Assembly: GCF_030068605.1 (NCBI RefSeq)
Contig: NZ_JASJOU010000005.1
Location: 434,001-498,000, forward strand
Direction of reading: 5' to 3'
Origin: Xanthocytophaga agilis
GTDB taxonomy: Bacteria > Bacteroidota > Bacteroidia > Cytophagales > 172606-1
DNA length: 64,000 bases
The notes under the pieces are model-generated. The model searched no databases, was not told the DNA's origin, and saw nothing but the letters and a program-made list of their open reading frames with translations. The position numbers and the translations under genes are program-made. Shown piece after piece: positions 36,091 through 45,145 of this stretch. Position 1 is the first letter of the stretch. Every line of letters starts with the position of its first letter.

Positions 36091-37278
36091 CTAAACAGGA
36101 GCAGTATGATGATAATCTCTGAAAATACGGTCAGTATATGATTCCAGTAACTCCAGAATTCTATCTCGTACCGGAGACTGCAGAACAAAGCCTATGTGAT
36201 GTGGATCATTTATCTTCCAGATAATTTCTGAGTCAGCAAAAGAAGTAGTATCCAAATGTTCGTTATGACTTAAGGATAACAGAAGACCTGAATACATGTT
36301 TTTTACTTCTGGTAGTTTATAGTCAAAACTTCTTGCGGATGCTATTTCAATATTTGCCCACTCCTGCCATAGGTTAATTCCTGAGGCAGCTTCTATCATT
36401 TCGGCAATATATGCGCCGCCTACCCGTGCAGATGTCTCCACAAAATAAAATTGTTCATCTTCTTTTGCTTGCACAATCTCACTATGTATAGCACTATTGC
36501 GTATTCCAAATGCCTTTATAATCTGATTATTTAATCGCTTTAGGCTTTTTTCAGCTTTTGATTGGAATGGAACTGTTACAGAACGAAATAGGGTCCCTTT
36601 ATAAGCATCTTCTACAGGATTACTCAGATTACGATTATACCAATCAAAAACAATTTTTCCGCCCATAACCAATGTATCTACATAGTAGGTATCTCCTGGT
36701 TTAAATTGCTCCAAAATATAATTATGGCGCATATCTTCTAGGCCATTAAGTATATTCCATAATTCATCAATACTATGAATCTTTTTTGTGCCTGCTGAGG
36801 ATTCTGTGCGAGGTTTAAGTATCCAGGGAGGACTCACAGTCTGTGTATAATGGTGTACTACTTTATCTGTAAAAAGAGCGCAAAATGAAGGTACATTTAT
36901 CCCAGCTTCTGCTGCTTTCATACGCATTGCCAGCCGATCCCGAAAATAACGTGCTGTGGTCTGTCCAATACCCGGAATACGAAAATTTTCCCTGAGAATA
37001 GCAGCTTTTTCAAGATCTATGTCATCCATAGCTACAATACGATCTATACGTTGTTGACGCATAAGATGAGCAACATTTGATACAATTGAACTCATATCCC
37101 ATTCTGTCTCCTCCATATAAAAGACCTCATCAATAGCGTCATGTGGCCAGGGTTTATCTGCCATTGCTTTAGATGTCAGCAGATAAATGGTACAACCTGC
37201 TTCTTTGCAAGCACTTAGAAATTTCGCACCTTTGAAATAGCTTGAAACACAGAGGAAGGTAAGGCTAGTAAATGGCAT
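36091..37278 (-). CDS. ATP-grasp domain enzyme
   Basis: About 395 residues from the ATG at 37278 (MPFTSLTFLCVSSYFKGAK); an upstream ATG at 37338 is less likely. A Rossmann-like N-terminal domain (residues about 1-100) precedes an ATP-grasp fold: PWILKPRTESSAGTKKI (phosphate loop and ATP-contact lysine), YILEQFKPGDTYYVDTLV, and the metal-binding FYFVETSARVGGAYIAEM. Such enzymes form amide or thioester bonds through acyl-phosphates, as in carbamoyl-phosphate, peptide and siderophore pathways. No partner gene identifies the substrate. It converges with the RlaP-like gene with only 17 bases between the stops. Confidence 0.85.
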   Translation of the reverse strand: MPFTSLTFLCVSSYFKGAKFLSACKEAGCTIYLLTSKAMADKPWPHDAIDEVFYMEETEWDMSSIVSNVAHLMRQQRIDRIVAMDDIDLEKAAILRENFRIPGIGQTTARYFRDRLAMRMKAAEAGINVPSFCALFTDKVVHHYTQTVSPPWILKPRTESSAGTKKIHSIDELWNILNGLEDMRHNYILEQFKPGDTYYVDTLVMGGKIVFDWYNRNLSNPVEDAYKGTLFRSVTVPFQSKAEKSLKRLNNQIIKAFGIRNSAIHSEIVQAKEDEQFYFVETSARVGGAYIAEMIEAASGINLWQEWANIEIASARSFDYKLPEVKNMYSGLLLSLSHNEHLDTTSFADSEIIWKINDPHHIGFVLQSPVRDRILELLESYTDRIFRDYHHTAPV

Positions 37279-37775
37279 GTTCCAATAAAATAAGTAAGTG
37301 ATGAAGTTATCTACATTTTCAAGCTGGCCATTTGGCATTCAAAGCAGAAGCATTTCATTTATAACAACAGGCACTGTATGTTACTAAACGAGACATCAGA
37401 TTATTTTATTAGATGGAACTGTCTACATTATTTGTTAAAGCATTGAAAATATGTCAGAATTACGTTTAATCTAAGATTCCGAAAGTCCCTCCAACAAATT
37501 ATGTAAACAGTACCTGATTATAATTTACAAAATAGGAAATTGTAGCTTAAGTCTAAGAGGATATCTAAACTATTTTTAAAGGAACTCAACGAGCAGATTT
37601 TTTAACGAGCCAAGTTATTTACCTATAAACCAATCGCAACATAGCCAGCAGCTATGAACCGAAAAATAGGTGAAGACGCAGCACATATGTTTTTAGTTCT
37701 TTAAGAACTTTACTACTATCTGCCTTTGTAGCCTTTATAAAATTTTGATAGACAACTGCTCAATACTTTCAAGGT
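37279..37775. other. Intergenic, 497 bases, with a nested hairpin
   Basis: AT-rich upstream region of the ATP-grasp gene and downstream region of the aminopeptidase gene. A nested inverted repeat is visible at 37621-37671 (outer ACCTAT/ATAGGT, inner CATAGC/GCTATG with a CAGCA loop). No coding frame was seen. Confidence 0.55.
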
Positions 37776-39266
37776 TTATATCTTTTGCTCAATGTAGGCT
37801 GTTAATAACCGGATTCCATAAGCCGTTGCATTCTTCTGAGTACCATATTCACTATCTGTAAATGCAGTTCCAGCAATGTCAAGGTGCGCCCAGGTAGAAT
37901 GGTTATTGGTAAAAACTTCCAGAAACTTAGCACCCATAATGGCTCCTGCAAACGGTTTCCCATGATAGTTTTTCACATCAGCTACATCTGATTTCAAATC
38001 ATCTTTGTAATCATCCCACATAGGCAATCGCCATAACTTTTCTCCGGTTTGTTCACTTACCTTTATTAATTCAGATGACAGTGTGTCATTTGTAGTAAAC
38101 AATCCTGCAGCTACATATCCCAGGGTTCCTATTACGCTACCTGTAAGTGTTGCCAGATCTATCAGCACATCTGGTTGATAGTTCTTAACAATATAGGCTA
38201 GTGCATCTGCCAGAATCAATCTTCCTTCTGCGTCTGTATCAATCACCTCAATTGTTTTTCCTGCATAAGAACCAATTACATCTCCGGGCTTGGTAGACTC
38301 TCCATCTACACTATTTTCAGTAGATGGTATCACACCAATCAGGTGTACTGGTAATTGTAACCTGGCAGCTAGTTCAATAGTGCCAAGTACAGCAGCAGCT
38401 CCTCCCATATCACTTTTCATCAAATGCATATTGGCTGAATCCTTAATAGAGATTCCACCAGTATCAAATGTGACCCCCTTACCTACTAATCCTATTTTCT
38501 GGGACGCAGTAATAGTATCTGGTTTATATTCTAGTACAATCATCACCGGTGGATTGGCACTTCCTTTATTTACAGCCAACAGGGCCTCTGCTCCTATATC
38601 GATAAGCTGACTCTTATCAAGAATAGTGACAGCATATCCCCATTCTCTTCCAGACTCCAGAGCCCAGGTTGCTAATGTTTGTGGTGTTTTGTAATTACCA
38701 GGAGCATTACCTAGATTCATTATTTTAATCTGAGTCTCAGCTATAGCTGTGCCTTTGGAAACCGCTTTTTCGGCATTAGTCATACTATCTTGGTGTACAT
38801 ACAGGTCTAGTGAGGGATTTGCCTGAAAAAAGTTATAAGAGTCTGATTTATTTGTCTTATATAAATTCAGATCATATCCTCCAAGTAATGCTCCATTTAT
38901 AATATTTTCCAGATAGTTGATACCATTAGCAGAAGCTTGTAAAGTAAGGTCTATCCCAAGAGCAGCAGGCAATTTGGCCTTATAGCTAAAAAACAAATAA
39001 CGGAATGCTTTTAGCACTTCTATACTGCCAGCAGGTTTCCCTAACCCTAGCAAATAAACTTTCTTCAGCTTTTCAGAGGATGTAGAAACATAAAAAAATA
39101 ATACTTCTTTAAAATCTGCTTTAAAGTCGTTTTGTAAGTCATCGTCAGAAAGTTGAAATTTCTCAGCAATCTGTGTTAAAGAAGCCTGCAAGTTAGTATC
39201 CTGCCATACAGGAATAATCAAAGCATGAATCTGAGGTTGAATCTGTGAATAGAGTTGTATATTCAT
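37776..39266 (-). CDS. Leucyl aminopeptidase (M17)
   Basis: A 496-residue cytoplasmic metallopeptidase. Metal-ligand and catalytic motifs are clear: GLVGKGVTFDTGGISIKDS with the catalytic Lys and Asp, MHLMKSDMGGAAAVLG, and the signature VIDTDAEGRLILADAL. The classical signature is NTDAEGRL; here the Asn is Asp, which I believe is seen in other Bacteroidota too. The N-terminal 160 residues form the less conserved macro-like domain. It releases N-terminal leucine and other residues from peptides. It is divergent from ybaB. Confidence 0.94.
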   Translation of the reverse strand: MNIQLYSQIQPQIHALIIPVWQDTNLQASLTQIAEKFQLSDDDLQNDFKADFKEVLFFYVSTSSEKLKKVYLLGLGKPAGSIEVLKAFRYLFFSYKAKLPAALGIDLTLQASANGINYLENIINGALLGGYDLNLYKTNKSDSYNFFQANPSLDLYVHQDSMTNAEKAVSKGTAIAETQIKIMNLGNAPGNYKTPQTLATWALESGREWGYAVTILDKSQLIDIGAEALLAVNKGSANPPVMIVLEYKPDTITASQKIGLVGKGVTFDTGGISIKDSANMHLMKSDMGGAAAVLGTIELAARLQLPVHLIGVIPSTENSVDGESTKPGDVIGSYAGKTIEVIDTDAEGRLILADALAYIVKNYQPDVLIDLATLTGSVIGTLGYVAAGLFTTNDTLSSELIKVSEQTGEKLWRLPMWDDYKDDLKSDVADVKNYHGKPFAGAIMGAKFLEVFTNNHSTWAHLDIAGTAFTDSEYGTQKNATAYGIRLLTAYIEQKI

Positions 39267-39421
39267 TGTCTAATAAATATTGAGTTTTACTTATAGTAAG
39301 CAACAAGGATTATAAGATCTCAAAAATAGTATGTTTTCTCAGGCATGAATCATAGATTGGTTAACTTTGTGTCCTAATTAGAATTTTCGTAATTTTTTCA
39401 CTACTATAATTTTCAGAGATT

Positions 39422-39757
39422 ATGTTCGACATGATGAATATGCTTGGTAAGGTAAAAGAAATGCAAGCCAAGTTGAAAGAAGCCCAGGATAATTTAGTAA
39501 AAGTACAGGCAACAGGGGAATCTGGTGGTGGTATGGTAAAAGTTATTGTAAATGGAAAAAAGCAAGTAATTAAACTTGATATTGACAATGACTTATTAAA
39601 GCCTTCCGATAAAGAAATGTTACAGGATCTTATTATTGCTGCAATGAATAAAGCACTGGAGGAAGTGGAAGAAAAAGCACGGGAGGAACTAAAAAAAGCC
39701 ACCCAGGGTACATTGCCAAACATTCCGGGTCTTGATTTAGGGAGTATGTTTTCGTAA
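39422..39757 (+). CDS. YbaB/EbfC-family nucleoid-associated protein
   Basis: A 111-residue protein of normal family length. The amphipathic N-terminal helix MLGKVKEMQAKLKEAQDNLV, the GGGMVKVIVNGKKQVIKLDI strands and ALEEVEEKAREELKKAT at the C terminus match YbaB/EbfC. It forms tweezer-like dimers that bind DNA without strict sequence. A frame on the opposite strand (39361-39903) is a shadow. It is followed after 132 bases by the GT2 gene. Confidence 0.92.
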   Translation: MFDMMNMLGKVKEMQAKLKEAQDNLVKVQATGESGGGMVKVIVNGKKQVIKLDIDNDLLKPSDKEMLQDLIIAAMNKALEEVEEKAREELKKATQGTLPNIPGLDLGSMFS

Positions 39758-39889
39758 AATCTCACATCTGTTTTGTGTTTACCGTTTTTCGTTTTACGTT
39801 TACTGTCTTGAAGTAAGATTGTTTCATTCAGGATATCGATGAAAAAAGTAATTGGTATCACTTGTTTGAACTTTGAGATACAGGCATAA

Positions 39890-40924
39890 ATGGGTAAATA
39901 CAAAACAGATCTAGTGAAAACCGCAGTTGTTATTCTTAATTATAACGGAAAACATTTTTTAGAGCAATTTTTACCTTCAGTTGTACAATATACTACTGAA
40001 GCACAGATTATCGTAGCAGACAATCTGTCTACAGATGGATCGGTAGAAATGCTTCAACAAAAATTTCCACAGGTACAGATCATTGAAAATACGCATAATG
40101 AAGGATATGCCGGCGGATACAACTCTTCACTTAAACAGGTCCAGGCCGAGTACTATGTACTTCTTAACTCAGATGTAGAAGTTACACCCCAATGGCTTTC
40201 TCCACTTATTCAGTTAATGGATAGCAATCCTACTATTGCAGCTTGCCAGCCTAAACTAAAGCAATTTCATCAAAAGACTCACTTTGAATATGCTGGTGCA
40301 GCAGGTGGATTTATAGATATTCTGGGCTATCCATTTTGTAGAGGGCGAATTTTTCAGGAAATGGAAGCTGACACAGATCAATATAATGATACACGTCCTG
40401 TTTTTTGGGCATCTGGAGCTTGCATGGTAGTTAGATCATCCATCTTTTGGGAACTAAATGGCCTTGACGCCGCATTCTTCGCCCACATGGAAGAAATTGA
40501 TTTTTGCTGGCGTGCACACAATAGTGGCTATCAGATTTATTACTGTGCAGAAAGTACAGTTTATCATGTAGGAGCCGGCACTTTAAGTAATTCAAATCCT
40601 CAGAAAACGTTTCTGAATTTCCGCAACAGTTTAGCGACACTGTACAAAAATTTACACACGTTTAGGCTTATTTATACGATTTTTATTCGTTTGGTATTGG
40701 ATGGAGTTGCCGGAGCAATATTTTTATTACAAAAAAAGCCGACACACTGCTGGGCTATCGTTCGAGCCCATTTTGACTTCTATAAAAAAATTCCATTTTG
40801 GATGAAACAAAGGCAGAACGTGATACGTAAGAAGGATGGTTTTGACTTATTAGTTTATCAAAGTAGTATTGTTTGGATGCATTTTGTTCGCAAAAAAAAG
40901 AAATTCAGTGAATTGCAATTTTAA
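39890..40924 (+). CDS. GT2 glycosyltransferase (rhamnosyltransferase-like)
   Basis: A 344-residue membrane-associated glycosyltransferase. TAVVILNYNGKHFLEQFL begins the GT-A fold, VADNLSTDGSVEML provides the acidic nucleotide-contact residues, YVLLNSDVEVTP is the metal-binding DxD variant, and FAHMEEIDFCWRAHNSGYQI carries the ED-x-D-x-x-x-R catalytic-base motif of the WcaA/rhamnosyltransferase subfamily. A hydrophobic stretch near residues 265-285 may anchor it to the membrane. Donor and acceptor are unknown. It converges with the PspC gene. Confidence 0.9.
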   Translation: MGKYKTDLVKTAVVILNYNGKHFLEQFLPSVVQYTTEAQIIVADNLSTDGSVEMLQQKFPQVQIIENTHNEGYAGGYNSSLKQVQAEYYVLLNSDVEVTPQWLSPLIQLMDSNPTIAACQPKLKQFHQKTHFEYAGAAGGFIDILGYPFCRGRIFQEMEADTDQYNDTRPVFWASGACMVVRSSIFWELNGLDAAFFAHMEEIDFCWRAHNSGYQIYYCAESTVYHVGAGTLSNSNPQKTFLNFRNSLATLYKNLHTFRLIYTIFIRLVLDGVAGAIFLLQKKPTHCWAIVRAHFDFYKKIPFWMKQRQNVIRKKDGFDLLVYQSSIVWMHFVRKKKKFSELQF

Positions 40925-40984
40925 GGACAAATAATACAGAAAAATTGTAAAATGTATTTTATTTGTGGCGAAAACAAAAAAACA

Positions 40985-41206
40985 TTAAATATCCCAGATA
41001 GTAGGATGATTATATCGGCGAAGATGTTTACGCATATTAAGTACAAAAGCTAATACAAGATAGATAATTACCGGAGATCCAAGTGCGAGAAATGAGGTGT
41101 AAATAAAGAATAAGCGAATACTACTGATCGAAACACCCATCTTTTCTCCCAGACGTGTACAAACACCAAATGCTTGATTTTCAAATAAGGATTTAATCTT
41201 TTGCAT
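40985..41206 (-). CDS. Small PspC-domain membrane protein
   Basis: A 73-residue protein with a PspC-like arrangement: FGVCTRLGEKMGVSISSIRL then a single transmembrane segment (FFIYTSFLALGSPVIIYLVLAF, residues about 33-55) and a basic tail. Full PspC proteins take part in the envelope-stress response, and this form is only the core domain. It is divergent from the OmpA/TPR lipoprotein gene. Confidence 0.8.
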   Translation of the reverse strand: MQKIKSLFENQAFGVCTRLGEKMGVSISSIRLFFIYTSFLALGSPVIIYLVLAFVLNMRKHLRRYNHPTIWDI

Positions 41207-41376
41207 ATGTTCATCTAATTAATAGTAACAAAAATAATAAAAAGTCGTACAAGATCACATAACGAAGTTAAGTGCTTCTTTGAGACAACAGAAAAAAGTA
41301 TATAAAAAATACACTTGATTTCAATAAATCTCTTTTACTAAAACTATTTGTAACTTCTAAATTAAACTTTTTTATT

Positions 41377-43164
41377 ATGATTAACAAAAAAACAACACTT
41401 GCAACCCTTACTGTTTGCGGTGTATTGGCGCTTTCTGGGTGTACACTCAACCAGATGGTCAAAAAGTCTAAAGAACAGAAAGTAGCTGTAACTCCTAATC
41501 CTCTGGAGGTTCATGCTGATCAGGTGAAGTTCACAGCCGAAGCAACATTGCCTGTAAAAATGTTGAAGAAAAAAACAACCTATACAGGAAACATCGCATA
41601 TAAATATGGAGATAAAAAGACAGATGTAGGTTCTATCCAATTCAATGCAGCAGACTATCCTAATGCAAAGAAAGAATCTCCTGTAAAATCTCAGGAATTC
41701 AATTTCCCGTATCAGGAAGATATGCGTCGTGGTGAATTAACCTTTACAGGTACTGCAGCAAAAGGCAAAAAGTCTAAAGTATCTCCTGAGTTAGCAATCG
41801 CTCAAGGTATCATTACAACATCTCGCCTTGCTCAGGATGCAGTTCCTGTTGTGTATGCAGAGACTGGCTATAACCCAGATCCTGAATACAAACCAACTTA
41901 TGTTGCGTTTTACTTTGACCAAGGAAAATCTGCACTGAAAACCAGTGAAGTACGTAGCAAACGTGGTAAATTCCTGGATGCTTTCATCGCAGACAAAAAC
42001 GTTACTAAAACAGTAACTGTAACAGGAACACACTCTCCTGAAGGTACAGAACGCAAAAACAAATTCCTTTCTGATGATCGTGCAAAACAGATCGAGAAGT
42101 TCTATCGTCAGAAAATGAAACAATATGACTACAAGTCTCAGGCTGACTCTGTTGAATTCGTTCTGAAGCCAGTATTCGAAGACTGGACAGTATTGAAAGA
42201 TTCTGTAAACTCTTCTACTATCCTGCAACAAGAACAAAAAGACCAAGTGTTGTCAATCGTTGATGGAGGAGGAGAATGGGAAGAAAAAGAAAAACAACTG
42301 GAGAAATTAGCTTTCTGGAAAACTTTGTTCAAACAAGTATATCCTAAGCTTCGTAACGCAAACACTGAAATCTTAACGCTGGTTGAGAAGAAAACAGATG
42401 CTGAAATGTCTGCTATCTCTAAACGTATCGTTGAAGGAAAAGATACAGTAGGAGCTCTTAGCGAAGCTGAATTAGCTTGGTCTGCAACATTGACTCCAAT
42501 AGTAGAAGAAAAACAAGCAATCTATGCTGTTGCTGTTAAAAACTACGATAGCTGGCAAGCACACAATGACTATGCAGCTACTCAACTGGAAATGGCTAAG
42601 AAGTCTTCTGATCCTGCTAAAAAAGCTCAACTAGCTGATGATGCAATCACTCATCTGGAAACAGCTAAAACTAAACAGGAAACAGCTGAAGTGTATAGCA
42701 ACTTAGCAACTGCCTATACTATCAAAGGCGATAAGCAAAAAGCTGCTGACGCTATCACTAAAGCGCAGTCTTTAACTGGTAACGATCAAGTAACTAAAGC
42801 TATCAACGCGACAAAAGGTGTTCAGCAAATCCGTGCTGCTCAGTATAGCGAAGCTGCTGCAACATTGTCTCAGGCTGGTGATGATGCTAGTGTGTTGTAT
42901 AACAAAGCATTGGCTCAATTACTAGCAGGACAAAACGATGCAGCTGTTGCAACACTGAACGATGCAGCTGCCAAAGATGCAAGCAATGGTGATATTTATT
43001 ACCTGATGGCTGTTGCAAATGCACGTGCTAAGAAAGAAGCTGATGTATTTACTAATCTTCAGAAAGCCGTTCAAAACAAATCTAGCCTGCGTGAAAAAGC
43101 AGTAGATGATCTTGAATTTGCAGCTTACAAAGATTCTGAAGGTTTCAAAAATTCTTTGAAATAA
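41377..43164 (+). CDS. Large lipoprotein with OmpA-like and TPR regions
   Basis: A 595-residue lipoprotein (lipobox LSGC at residues 19-22). Residues about 40-150 are beta-rich. The part around YVAFYFDQGKSALK ... TVTGTHSPEGTERKNKFLSD looks like an OmpA/MotB peptidoglycan-binding fold, with an inserted helical segment. Residues about 400-590 are alanine-rich TPR-like helices (AEVYSNLATAYTIKGDKQKA, ASVLYNKALAQLLAGQNDAA). It likely tethers an envelope complex to peptidoglycan. Codon use is biased (frequent GCT, AAA, TCT), suggesting high expression. A strong terminator follows. Confidence 0.82.
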   Translation: MINKKTTLATLTVCGVLALSGCTLNQMVKKSKEQKVAVTPNPLEVHADQVKFTAEATLPVKMLKKKTTYTGNIAYKYGDKKTDVGSIQFNAADYPNAKKESPVKSQEFNFPYQEDMRRGELTFTGTAAKGKKSKVSPELAIAQGIITTSRLAQDAVPVVYAETGYNPDPEYKPTYVAFYFDQGKSALKTSEVRSKRGKFLDAFIADKNVTKTVTVTGTHSPEGTERKNKFLSDDRAKQIEKFYRQKMKQYDYKSQADSVEFVLKPVFEDWTVLKDSVNSSTILQQEQKDQVLSIVDGGGEWEEKEKQLEKLAFWKTLFKQVYPKLRNANTEILTLVEKKTDAEMSAISKRIVEGKDTVGALSEAELAWSATLTPIVEEKQAIYAVAVKNYDSWQAHNDYAATQLEMAKKSSDPAKKAQLADDAITHLETAKTKQETAEVYSNLATAYTIKGDKQKAADAITKAQSLTGNDQVTKAINATKGVQQIRAAQYSEAAATLSQAGDDASVLYNKALAQLLAGQNDAAVATLNDAAAKDASNGDIYYLMAVANARAKKEADVFTNLQKAVQNKSSLREKAVDDLEFAAYKDSEGFKNSLK

Positions 43165-43185
43165 GCGTTGTAGCAATTTTCAATA

Positions 43186-43214
43186 GAAAAGCCCTGCCAA
43201 TGCAGGGCTTTTTC
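43186..43214. terminator. Bidirectional terminator
   Basis: A perfect 12-bp GC-rich stem (43186-43197 with 43202-43213) around a CAAT loop, with an A-tract before and a T-tract after it, between convergent genes. Confidence 0.9.
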
Positions 43215-43237
43215 ATTTTCATCATATCTCGGCAACG

Positions 43238-44590
43238 TTATAAAGCTGTTTGTACCCATCCAAGCCCATGGCGGGTTGTTTCTACTAACCAATACGATCC
43301 AAATTTAGCAAGCGCGAATACCGACTCTCCTTTTGCTATGGTCTGCATCACGGCTGCCCTAGAATCAGGTTGATCTGTAATAGAAGTATTCTGTTGTACT
43401 TTAAGCTGGTCAACAGGAATCCTTACCTTTTCTATATCTTTCGCAGCAATGTATCCATTTACACCTGAAGGTAAGATTATATGATACCAAAGAGCAGATC
43501 CTCCAACCACAATAAAAGGTGTATGGCGCTCTATGGATTGCAGAAGAAGCGATTTCTTATCTGGTGTATGATAGACAGATGCTTTCTTTGCTGACACCCG
43601 ATACCACATACCCAAATTATCCAGTGGTACTTTTATATCAGCAGGCATACCGGAAGAAGCTTTTATAAACGGATAAGGATCTATAGCTCCAGAAGGCCAA
43701 CGATAAATACCAAAGTGCAAATGCGGAGCCGTAAATCGAGCATTACCAGTAGTACCCACAAGCCCCAGCGTATCTCCAGGGTTTACCAGTTGTCCGGTTT
43801 GTACCAACTGACTATCCAAATGGGCATAATACAATGTCTGATTTCGTTCCTGATCCCATAGCCACACGACCTTTCCACCCAGGTTATTGGTATTTACGCC
43901 TCTTATTACACCTTTCGTAGAAGCAATAGCGGGTGTACCTCTCGCTGCAAAAATATCTACACCTTCGTGTCTTCGTGCACCCCCATCACGGTCTGCCCCC
44001 CAGAAGCTCCCAATATGTTTATCGGTTTTTCCCTGTACAGGAAATCCTAAGCTGGGGCTATTGGTAATAGATAACGTATAGCGTCCACTCCGTAACAATT
44101 CAGGCTGTATCCGTACCAGATGCATCTGATCACGTTCTGCTTCAAAGGTTACTGAAGTTACATTGGTATCAGCAGAAATAAGTGATTTTGGAGCTCCTTC
44201 CCATTCAAATACATCTACAAATACTTTTACTTTCTGAAGAGATTGTACTCCGACTTGGATAGTAATACGTTCTCCCCTACGTGCATTAAACCGAAAACTA
44301 TAAGCTGTAGGCTTTTCTGCACCAAAATACCCCGTTTCCTGAAAAGGAATAGAAATCAATAGCGAATCATGCAATGCACGCTGCCCTGCTAATAACCAAT
44401 CCCTTCCAATAGCAGTTTGGTCAAGTTTAGTGTCTTCCAGTGCTTTTTGGTATTGCTCATAGGGTGTTGCCTTTTTGAAAACTTCCCGAAAGGGCGTTGT
44501 CTTTCCACAACTAGTCAGGAAGAGCAGGAAAGCTGTACAAAGTGAGAATGTGAAATAATGATTTTTTCTACGATGCAGATAATTTGTCAT
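43238..44590 (-). CDS. M23 metallopeptidase lipoprotein with C-terminal SH3-like repeats
   Basis: A 450-residue lipoprotein (lipobox LTSC near residue 28). Residues about 95-170 are a beta-sandwich (GERITIQVGVQSLQKVKVFV); residues about 185-305 are a LytM/M23 domain with both metal motifs intact, HEGVDIFAARG and HLHFGIYRW. The C-terminal 140 residues hold two SH3b-like repeats that end LVETTRHGLGWVQTAL. It probably cleaves peptidoglycan cross-links from the periplasmic face. This contrasts with the EnvC-like protein at 2607, which has lost one motif. It lies 555 bases downstream of murG on the same strand. Confidence 0.9.
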   Translation of the reverse strand: MTNYLHRRKNHYFTFSLCTAFLLFLTSCGKTTPFREVFKKATPYEQYQKALEDTKLDQTAIGRDWLLAGQRALHDSLLISIPFQETGYFGAEKPTAYSFRFNARRGERITIQVGVQSLQKVKVFVDVFEWEGAPKSLISADTNVTSVTFEAERDQMHLVRIQPELLRSGRYTLSITNSPSLGFPVQGKTDKHIGSFWGADRDGGARRHEGVDIFAARGTPAIASTKGVIRGVNTNNLGGKVVWLWDQERNQTLYYAHLDSQLVQTGQLVNPGDTLGLVGTTGNARFTAPHLHFGIYRWPSGAIDPYPFIKASSGMPADIKVPLDNLGMWYRVSAKKASVYHTPDKKSLLLQSIERHTPFIVVGGSALWYHIILPSGVNGYIAAKDIEKVRIPVDQLKVQQNTSITDQPDSRAAVMQTIAKGESVFALAKFGSYWLVETTRHGLGWVQTAL

Positions 44591-45145
44591 GTATATAAAC
44601 TGAGGAAATAATGATAACTACCTCATTTATAACAACATGTTATACCTCAAAGTTTCAATCTATTGTAGATCAATAAATTACAATTTTAGCAATCCATGTA
44701 TCAGGTAGCTGAATAACTAAAAAATCAGAATACATGGCTTTCTGATCAGAAACTACCTCTAAAAGCTTGAATCATCCCAGGTTTCTCTAAGATAATGGAA
44801 CTACTTCTAGTTAGGATTTCTGATTTGCCTATAGTTCAGTTCAATTTTTTTTAGTGAAAGCAAGACATTAGGTCCAACCAATGAAAAGTTTGCGTTTTAT
44901 TCCCTATAGCTTTGGTTTTATGCATAACTCACAGCGGATTTTATTTTGACCGGAACTCCGATCACCTTTTCGTCTTGCGCATTATTCACGGCACAAACAA
45001 AATCTGATCGGAATTCACCGCAAGCAGCGAACTTCTCTGAACTATACGCAAGCCTTTTTTTGTAATAATATAAGTCTATGTGTAACTCTCTAGACAACCA
45101 TCTAACTATGATTCGGAATCACTTAGGTACCGCGTGTTAATTGAC
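44591..45145. other. Gene-free spacer of 555 bases with a dispersed element
   Basis: It contains copy B of the dispersed inverted-repeat element (44939-45018). No open frame looks real on either strand. It must hold the promoter of the M23 lipoprotein gene and the end of the murG transcript. Confidence 0.65.
44939..45018. repeat. Dispersed inverted-repeat element, copy B
   Basis: The 27-base core at 44939-44965 is identical to 24067-24093, and the arm CTGATCGGAATTCAC at 45004-45018 pairs with the core over 11 of 12 positions. Between the arms the two copies differ in sequence but keep an almost equal length. Confidence 0.75.

Noticed and set aside
39361-39903. 180-codon minus-strand frame opposite ybaB
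   Set aside because: Shadow of ybaB; serine/isoleucine-rich antisense product with no domain.
41791-42246. 151-codon minus-strand frame opposite the OmpA/TPR lipoprotein
   Set aside because: Shadow frame with Phe/Cys-rich composition and no domain.
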